64,000 nucleotides of DNA from contig MU130382.1 of the NCBI GenBank assembly GCA_015039465.1, positions 540,386-604,385 on the forward strand, given 5' to 3'. Position 1 is the first letter of the stretch, and every line of letters starts with the position of its first letter. The translations under genes and the position numbers were made by a program. This DNA is from Phlegmacium glaucopus. Lineage: Eukaryota > Basidiomycota > Agaricomycetes > Agaricales > Cortinariaceae. The notes under the pieces are model-generated. The model made no database searches and was not told the origin of the DNA. It worked only from the letters and a program-made list of their open reading frames with translations. Shown in pieces: positions 56,501 to 64,000 of the stretch.

Positions 56501-59370
56501 GAGACTGAACGAAGATAACTAAATTTGTGACGAGAAAGACGACGACTTCTGCCAGCAATTGTGTATCGAGGGAAATGTCTCAGTCCAAGGTTGCCTGTGA
56601 TGACTAAGCCTGTCCAGACTTTGATAAAAGCCTGACTATGTTCGTCGCACTTAGGCGCTCTTCCGAACGTCTTCAGAGCTACCCCAAGTCGGGATCTCGG
56701 CAACCAAATGTTATCATATTGATATTCTTGTTCACCTCGACGAAATTAAGTCGAAGAATATATCTCCGAAGCTTTTTCCCACAATCGGCCAAATTGGGTT
56801 CCTTCACTCTTTTGCTTTGCCTCGAGCGCTTTGCCAGATAGCGGAACTCGGCAGATACACAGGAACGATTGATTAATCTCCTAATGACGTTATTTAACCG
56901 AGGCACGAGTCGAGCGCAATGGCTTTGCGTCTTCTTTTTTTTTTAACTTGCCGATATCGGCACTTGACCCATCCAGTACTGATGACTTATCATGACGCTC
57001 GCAATGGCAAATATACTTAACAGGTTGGGTCAACTCCTTACAGCTTCGGTGCTTTCATAGGATAATTCTTCGACAGGGGAAACTTGATTGATTCCGGAGT
57101 CGGAGGCTAGTGCATCTTCTTTGCAATAGCAGCAATATAGATAAAAATATTTATGGCTCAGACAGTAAGATTTCTTTTGGGGGAAACCTGGGGAAACGGC
57201 TCAGCGCTCAGCGCTCAACATTCACCAAACTTGGCATCTTCAAAAAAGAAGGCAGTTCGGATATTTTTCATGATTTTACCGAATTTTTTTAAGGGTTCGG
57301 CAGGGTTCGGCCGATATGTTCAGGTACAATTTACCGTACAAATCCCTTAAATGGTAATTTAAAGGAGCTGAAAATTGGTCCGGAGGCTCCTTAAGTCTCC
57401 TTAAGTATAAGTAGGGTTCTATCGATTCCGATGGTTTTCAGAGTCATCTGAGTCATCATTAAAATTGCTTTGACTCTGTCCACGACTGTAATCATATCAA
57501 CAGGAATGCATAACATCAACATGAAGACGAAGATGACGACGACAGCGAGTTATCAAACACCCAGTTAAACAACCTGCGATGGAGGCCTGCCTGTCAATCT
57601 ATAACAAAGTCGGTGTCAGATAGTACTTAACCATTTGTGAAGCTTACAGTCTGGCTCTAGGTTAATCTCCATACACTTGTCAGCGATCAGACGTAAGCTA
57701 GAGGCATGATTCGATACTTGACCAAATGGAATAGGAATGCATGTCATCAAAAATTTGACAGAATGTCGCTCTTCGAAATGACCGTGGGACATCGACAAGG
57801 AGATCGACCTGACTCAGAGACATCTACTTTGCTATTAAGTGATTTCATAGTCCAGTGGTCGTTTCCATAGTTGGTCCTTCCTTTCTTCATCCTCGTTATC
57901 AAAATGTCCCGTGAATGGAACGCTCACCACAACAATGTCGAAAGTGGGGACGCCCTGGGTACTGGCCGATGTATGTCAATACTTATATCCTTCGGATGGC
58001 CGACAATGAAGTATGCGGTACAAAGCGTACATATAGGCTAACTGATCAGCTGCTGCGCACCCCGTCAAAACCTCGGAGAAGACAGATATAAGGTCAAGAC
58101 CAAATCAGACCAACAATGAATCACCGGTAACAATCAACGTCCAAGAAGTCATAGCAAGTTATTGATAGTTGTAGGATACAAAAATAGTTACATGGTCCCG
58201 CGTAACTTCGTTGCGGAGTTGAAACCATTGTTCGCCTTATTTGAGGGGGGGAAAACAATGTTGACCGCAGGACGACAGCTGTCACCGGAGTTACGAAATG
58301 AGATCCTGAAATAGTTGTGGGAGACTTCGATTGATTTCGACATCATCTGGTGCGGAGTTTGGAGCCGCGGGAAGGATACAACGGGAACGCATGACTTGAT
58401 CAGACTGCACCAAGTGATACCAAGCGGTGACAGGACAATGAAGTAGCTATGTATAATCGTGATAAGAGACAGTCATCCAAGAATTGTTAGTTACAGATAA
58501 GTAAAATATATACGGCTTCCAACAACCATATGATTGGAATGGTCCATTGTCAAGCAGACTTGGTTTGAGGTAATCCACGGAGAAACAGAAGGTTAACTAA
58601 GGTGAATGGTCTAAAGACACTTTTGGAAAAGAAAGATACGTAGTGAACGGTCGTCGTGGTGATGGTGGGACGAGCCTGAGAGCAAAGCGAGGTCTATGAT
58701 GGTCTGTGCACCAGGTACTGCACAGCCACTGGACCCACAAGTTAAAAGTAAATTTTCGGCAACGTGGGAGCCGCCAGATCCGATTAATGATTACTGATCT
58801 ACGAGATGCCATCATCTCATTGTTCTCTAAATTTGTCAAGGTTTCCCAGTGGTGACACGCAGTTGGTCTGTAAGGGATGACCTTGTGCAATTGTTTGACA
58901 TGGGCAATGATAAGAATGACTATAATGTAGAATAGAATGAGATGAAGCTTGAAGCCTTGAGGGGATATCATCAGTATCAGAGTCAGGAGGAGCCGCGGGA
59001 ATGTTTTTATTTGTGCTCCGCCCAGGGCTTATGAAGACTCCTTACTACAGGTCTGAACAAAATACCTTTTGGCCCCACTGCGGTTTGGATCCGTCTTCTG
59101 TTCGCTATCCTCTCGCTGTCCCCCTCCAGTTTATTGCTCTCTAGTCGCTTTGCAAATTCGTTCTTCGATTTCTTTGCTTCATTTCAATACCTGAGTTTGC
59201 GCTATCTACGCCTTCTTGCTTCCAGTTTCTTCAAGTTCTTCGGCTTTTCTGTTGTCTAAAAAGAGACAGAATCACCCCTGTCCTCTGCTCTCACCTCCCA
59301 TCACCTCGAGCTTCTCTGCATTTCAACTTTTTATTTGCTATCCCTCCTTTACCTCTTACCATCATCGACA
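56501..59370. other. Long intergenic region
   Basis: No gene is recognised. A minus-strand frame at 57616-57798 (HFEERHSVKFLMTCIPIPFG) reads like protein and may be a fragment. 57180-57420 is AT-rich with small repeats (GGGTTCGGC twice, CTCCTTAAGT twice). 59100-59360 is C/T-rich, the expected promoter and leader of the RRM gene that follows. Confidence 0.45.
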
Positions 59371-62230
59371 ATGTCACGAACAGACCCGCACGAATTTGAC
59401 TATCCTCCGGGCTTAAGCAGCAGCCTTCGCTTTCATGAAAGAGATCAAAACATCAGTGTAGCGGTATCAACTTTAGGTTCCCTCGGCCAGCAGGATCGCA
59501 GACTATCTAACGTTATACCCTCCTACGGTTCTTTTAACGGCGCTGTTTCGCGATCATGGGTGCCTCCAGAGCAGCGAGACCATGGTTATGATTTAGTGGG
59601 ACCAAACAGACACAATCCTAGCGCCTCCCTTGGACATATCACAAGTGCCTCCCCCCTACATATCTTTAACCATAACCACCGTCCATCACCTTCTCCCCTC
59701 CACCCCGCCAATTCCCACAACGCCTCAGGTATTATATATCCATCATCAAGTCCCAACGACCGCGACTCCGTTTACTTGAGACCAGCCCAAGCGTCTAATC
59801 AGCTACACTCCTCCACAAACTCTCTGGCATCTCGCTCAACACTCTGGTGGGGAGAATTAGAGCCCTGGATGGACGAAGAATACGCCAAACAAGTGTGCGG
59901 GCTTATGGGCTGGGACCCGGTCAGTATCAAAGTTCCCCAATCTGTACCAGACACCTCTACTGGCCAGCAGGCCAACAACCCGGGATATTGTTTCCTTACT
60001 TTTCCGTCACCCGCCCACGCCGCTTCGGTGCTCGCCCAGATCTCAAATAGCGGGAATAGCGGGAAAGGCGCACCTGTCTCCATGCCCAACTCTGCGAAGC
60101 CTTTCGTCATGAATTGGGCATCATCCGTCGCGCCTGCTTCCCCCATGTCTACGGCTTTCTCCGCAACAAACGGATCACAAGCTTCGGGCGTACAACAATA
60201 CCCGAAGGAATATAGCATCTTCGTGGGCGATTTGGCGCCTGAAACATCCAACTCTGACCTAGTGGCGGTCTTCCGTAACCCAGTGCTTGGCCTCCGCAAT
60301 GATAGAGAACCCAAGTTTATCAGACCCTTCCTGAGTTGTAAGAGTGCAAAGATCATGTTGGATCCATTGACAGGTGTTTCGAGGGGTTATGGATTTGTTA
60401 GGTTAGTCCCATATTGATAGCATATATGCACATAACTTTAACAAACTCTATAGGTTCACAGATGAGGCTGATCAGCAACGTGCATTAATCGAGATGCATG
60501 GGCTTTACTGCCTCTCTCGCCCGAGTAAGTGGTACAAGCTTTGAATATCGCGCATCTATTAAATCATGCCTTGATTCCAGTGCGTATCTCTCCTGCAACG
60601 GCGAAATTCAAAGCACCGCCGCTGCCTGCATTCGATCTTCCTCAAGTGCAGTTCACGCCTCCCGTCGCTGGTAGTTCTGAACATTCCAGCCAATCTGTTA
60701 CTATCGCGCTTCCCCTTCCGACTACTAAGAGCGTGTCGGCACCCATTGCCGCTGCTGGCTCCAACACATCCCTCAATAGCAACGCTGGATCTAATTCTGG
60801 GTCATCCATAGGAGGTTCCCACTCCAGTACCTCATTGAGCTCAGGTACCGGATCGAGCGCCAGCATATCAACATCAGCGTATGGATCCTTGAGCACAGAG
60901 AGCATGATGAACCTGCCGAACAATGTTCTGGCTCAAATAGCTCAGCAATACGCTAATAGCGAAAATAACCCTCTCAAAATGGCAAGTTCTAGTCCGTATG
61001 TCCATGACGCACAGCTGCGACAGGTTTTGGCTCAGCAGAACGAGGAGGCCGCTCCTCGATATATGGTTTCCGAGGAATCCTGGAAGCATCACGCTCAGGC
61101 TCGAGCTATCTTGGGCAACCTCATTGGGCCCAATGGAGAGCAACTTACTTCTACAGATCCTTACAACACGACCGTTTTCGTGGGTGGTTTATCTCCGTTG
61201 ATTTCAGAGGATACCTTGAGGACCTTTTTTGCCCCTTTCGGCGATATCCATTACGTACGTCCATATACGCGCCTTTGGTGACAACACTAACAAATATGAC
61301 AGGTCAAGGTTCCAGTGGGCAAACATTGTGGTTTTGTTCAGTTTGTTCGCAAGGTAGATGCGGAGAAGGCGATTGAGAAGATGCAAGGGTTTCCCATCGG
61401 GGGAAGTAGGATACGTCTAAGCTGGGGTCGGAGCCAATGTAAGTTGGGCAGGTCTTCTTTCTTGAAATCGTCTAAGATTAGGAATAGATAAAGCCGCTCA
61501 AGCTGCTGCCCAGGCTGCCCAGGCTGCTGCTATTGAAAGTCAGTATGCAGGCCCGGTTCCACCCGCTCCTAGCGCTATCACATCAGAACAGGCAATACAC
61601 CTTTTGCAGAAGCTTTCCTTGCAAAGTTACACGCCTGTATATGACAGCACCGAAATCGAGAATTCTCTTCTCAATAATAGCTACGGCTTATTCGGTGAAC
61701 AGAAGGCTAAAAAGGAAGAAACCTCATCTGGCATGAGCTCTTTCCAGCCTCGATCGGAGATGCATCGTCTGCAATCCAACTTTTCTCCATTTTCTCCAGA
61801 CCCTAACAATCTCTACACTTCATCGGAGGGTCTCAGACGTGATTCTGGTACCCCTTTCTCGCGCTTGGAGTCTTTGCCGCACCCATCCAAGGCTTACGCC
61901 CCTGGATTCTACCCCTTGCCCTCCCAAGAACTCAAGTTGAACACCGCAGTGGGTGGGTCTCAAGGAAAGGTCTCGCCAACTGCTGCACATCCTCCAAGTG
62001 TAACTCGTTTTGGGTTCTCCGAGACTGCTGACCCTCCTGCACCAATCAATCGTGCACCGGGACGTGTTGAGGGTCCGATCTCCCGTCCTCCGTCTGGTCA
62101 GACCTCGACTCATGTCGATATGCAGGAAGCGGACCTTATGCACGATCTGAACGGAACGCTGGCGAGCCTTGAACTTGATCGCTCATGGAAGTCACCCGAA
62201 GCCGCATTACCCAGGACTAACAGTTATTAG
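59371..62230 (+). CDS. Three-RRM RNA-binding protein, NGR1/NAM8/TIA1-like
   Basis: The model joins 59371-60401, 60454-60524, 60581-61254, 61303-61438 and 61488-62230, giving 884 residues; all phases agree. RRM1 is around residues 157-255 (STLWWGELEPWMDEEYAKQV; YCFLTFPSPAHAASVL), RRM2 around 281-390 (YSIFVGDLAPETSNSDLVAV; GYGFVRFTDEADQQRALIEM), RRM3 around 563-640 (TTVFVGGLSPLISEDTLRTF; KHCGFVQFVRKVDAEKAIEK; RLSWGRSQ). Between RRM2 and RRM3 lies a Ser/Gly-rich linker, and an Ala/Gln stretch plus a low-complexity tail follow RRM3. The order and RNP motifs fit fungal negative growth regulator NGR1 and splicing factor NAM8, so mRNA stability or U1-linked splicing are likely roles. The ATG at 59371 follows a pyrimidine-rich leader. 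Confidence 0.92.
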
Positions 62231-63566
62231 ACCTGCAGTAAAGACGAACAAGAGGTGAAGCAACGACCAACGATACACTATAAACGATTATATTTATCCT
62301 CATTCTCTCCATCTCTCACACATGTCTACTTTCGTTCCGCTTGTTTTCCCCAATTTTTACACCACCATCACGCTAAATCTTATATGTATGCATCGGAGAC
62401 TTTTTGGGTTTGGTCTCCTTATTACTGGCTCCGATTTCTGCTGGCATCATTCTAAACTCGCGTTATGATTCGCGAGACCCAATCTACGATTAGGCCATTA
62501 TCCCTTCATAATATTTGGGTAGGGTTTGTTATTTTTATGATTCTCTTCATCCTCCTACTTCACTTCTAAGTTACTGGCCTACCTTCCCTTTCAAAGTAGT
62601 ACCCATCTTTTCCCGCATCTCCGTCTATCATTGTCGATGTGTTCCCTCCACCGCAGTCTGATACTCAAAATTACTTCTACCATATATTGCCTTTCTTTTG
62701 GTCTCTTTTCTTTCTCCCCGTATTCATCTTTTGGACTTCCTTATACCGCCTCCTCGTCCAGTCTATCTAGTGTTGCATTCTTGTTTTGTTGTATCCTTCT
62801 TTCTACATGCGTGTTTCTGTTCCTTGTTCGTTCTACTCTTGAATATATCCTTCCTTTCCCTCCATCCTAGGCACTCCTATAAATATGAACATCCAACAAA
62901 AAGCTTGTTCTGTGAATGATATCGATTTGAATACCCATCATTGTAATGAGCACTTGCCTGGGAGCTTTTTTTTACTGTGGCGGTCATTATTAAGAATCAA
63001 ACTGCACTTTCTTAGGCTCTCTCCTCTTCTCGCAAGTGTGATGATAGAAGTACAGTGAATTTTGTGCTGTTCTGATGATCATCTCAAGAAAAGGTTCGCC
63101 CACAAAGCAATTTGTTTGGCTGTTCAAACGTTCACTTTTTGTTCAGTGCACATCACCGCGTCGCAATCACCTCTACAACCGTTGTTTCCCTACTCAACAG
63201 AGGCTTCTATCAATTTAAATTAATACAATATCTCTCTGGATTCCACTTTTATTTCGTTTGATCACAGTAAACGGTTCAGTTAGATTTTTGGTTCAAGTTT
63301 TGGTAAAAACATTTAATATTTACCATATAAACAATATGCTGATTTCAGGCCGTACGTGCTTATTGCGTCTATGTTTTAAATATGATACATGAAGGAAAGG
63401 ATTGAAATGGTAGGTTGTGGCATATGTCTTTGTTTCATTCCCAGAGCGCCATCAAAGCGCCATAGTAATTTCTATAAATACATCTTTGTTTGTCCAAGAC
63501 GCCCGAAAACAAACAATTGGCTGATACAAAAAAATATGAGCTTCAATCACACAGATATTCAAAAAC
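62231..63566. other. 3' flank of the RRM gene and RRP7 promoter region
   Basis: Pyrimidine-rich DNA to about 62870, then AT-rich sequence. A plus-strand hydrophobic frame at 62631-62870 lies in T/C-rich sequence and is probably incidental. No RNA gene recognised. Confidence 0.5.
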
Positions 63567-64000
63567 ATGGGCATACCTTCAGTTATCAGCGGATTTAGCG
63601 TCATCCCAGTGTCATACAAGTCATCTGTGACTCATTATCTTTACGCTCGTTCGCATGCATCATCATCAAAGTCAGATTCTAGCAAGACTCTTCCAGATGG
63701 ACGGACGCTCTTCTTGGTTAATGTTCCCCCTGATGCAACAGAACGCGAACTTGTCATGTTCTTCAAAAATAGTGGAACTGTAGAAAAAGTTGTTTTTGAT
63801 TTCGAAGTCAAGGAGCCTCACAACGATGCCAGCGACAGCGAGGATGAGGGTGATGAACCTGTGGAGGAAGCACAAGCAGAGGAACAGCCTAAGAAACGGA
63901 GGAAAACGCAAAAGGACAAAATAGAGGTCCCTACAGTAATTCCACTTCCTTCACAATCCTTAAGGAAGCTTCGAAAAACAGGCCTCTCAGCTCATGTTAT
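63567..64000 (+). CDS. RRP7-like ribosome biogenesis protein (5' part, cut by window end)
   Basis: The frame starts at ATG 63567 (MGIPSVISGFSVIPVSYKSS) and stays open for 144 codons to the window end. SVTHYLYARSH, LPDGRTLFLVNVPPDATERE and MFFKNSGTVEKVVFDFEV form the conserved N-terminal part of Rrp7/RRP7A, an RRM-like fold. An acidic then basic stretch follows (DSEDEGDEP; PKKRRKTQKDK). Rrp7 is a nucleolar component of the small-subunit processome needed for 18S rRNA maturation. The C-terminal basic helical region lies outside the window. Confidence 0.88.
   Translation, partial: MGIPSVISGFSVIPVSYKSSVTHYLYARSHASSSKSDSSKTLPDGRTLFLVNVPPDATERELVMFFKNSGTVEKVVFDFEVKEPHNDASDSEDEGDEPVEEAQAEEQPKKRRKTQKDKIEVPTVIPLPSQSLRKLRKTGLSAHV

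Noticed and set aside
1..64000. CRISPR arrays, bacterial operons or phage modules
   Set aside because: No regularly spaced short repeats; all recognisable genes are spliced eukaryotic ones.

Overview
The window is nuclear DNA of a filamentous basidiomycete, most likely an agaricomycete mushroom. Genes are dense and split by many short introns of about 45-70 bp with GT-AG (occasionally GC-AG) ends. There is a large F-box protein of the mushroom type and a seven-repeat lectin resembling Psathyrella velutina lectin. The first 300 bases carry CCCTAA/CCCTAAA repeats oriented as expected for a left chromosome end, so the window probably starts in or next to a subtelomere.

Layout. 1-5.2 kb: telomere-like repeats, gene-poor decayed sequence, and the first of three copies of an unrecognised spliced gene (4362-5192). 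5.4-13 kb: a compact group of nuclear genes for mitochondrial proteins, namely complex I subunits NDUFA1 and NDUFA8, an NDUFAF3-type assembly factor, and a lipoate-protein ligase with a strong mitochondrial presequence, plus one conserved protein of unknown role. 13-21.2 kb: the GPI-anchor enzyme MCD4/PIG-N, an alpha/beta hydrolase and an F-box protein. 21.4-40 kb: a mosaic of broken and duplicated host-gene pieces: an inverted lipoate-ligase pseudogene, two 5' fragments of an SMC1 cohesin gene, four fragments of a POT/PTR2 peptide transporter, three fragments of neurofibromin (two antisense to the parent), two more intact copies of the unknown gene, and four short terminal-inverted-repeat elements. 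One of these has an exact 8-bp target duplication of hAT type. 40.9-42.2 kb: the beta-propeller lectin. 45.6-56.5 kb: another transporter fragment, then a long intron-rich neurofibromin/IRA-type RasGAP. 59.4-62.2 kb: a three-RRM NGR1/NAM8/TIA1-like protein. 63.6 kb to the end: the 5' part of RRP7 (ribosome biogenesis).

The gene fragments keep introns and noncoding flanks, so they arose from DNA-level duplication rather than retroposition. The parent gene is present only for the lipoate ligase and neurofibromin; intact SMC1 and PTR2 parents must lie elsewhere. Exon coordinates for NDUFA1, NDUFA8, NDUFAF3, the lipoate ligase, the RRM protein, the lectin, the F-box protein and the three-copy family were worked out by hand from splice sites and reading-frame continuity. 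MCD4, the hydrolase and neurofibromin are given as spans. No database search was possible; family names rest on recognised motifs.
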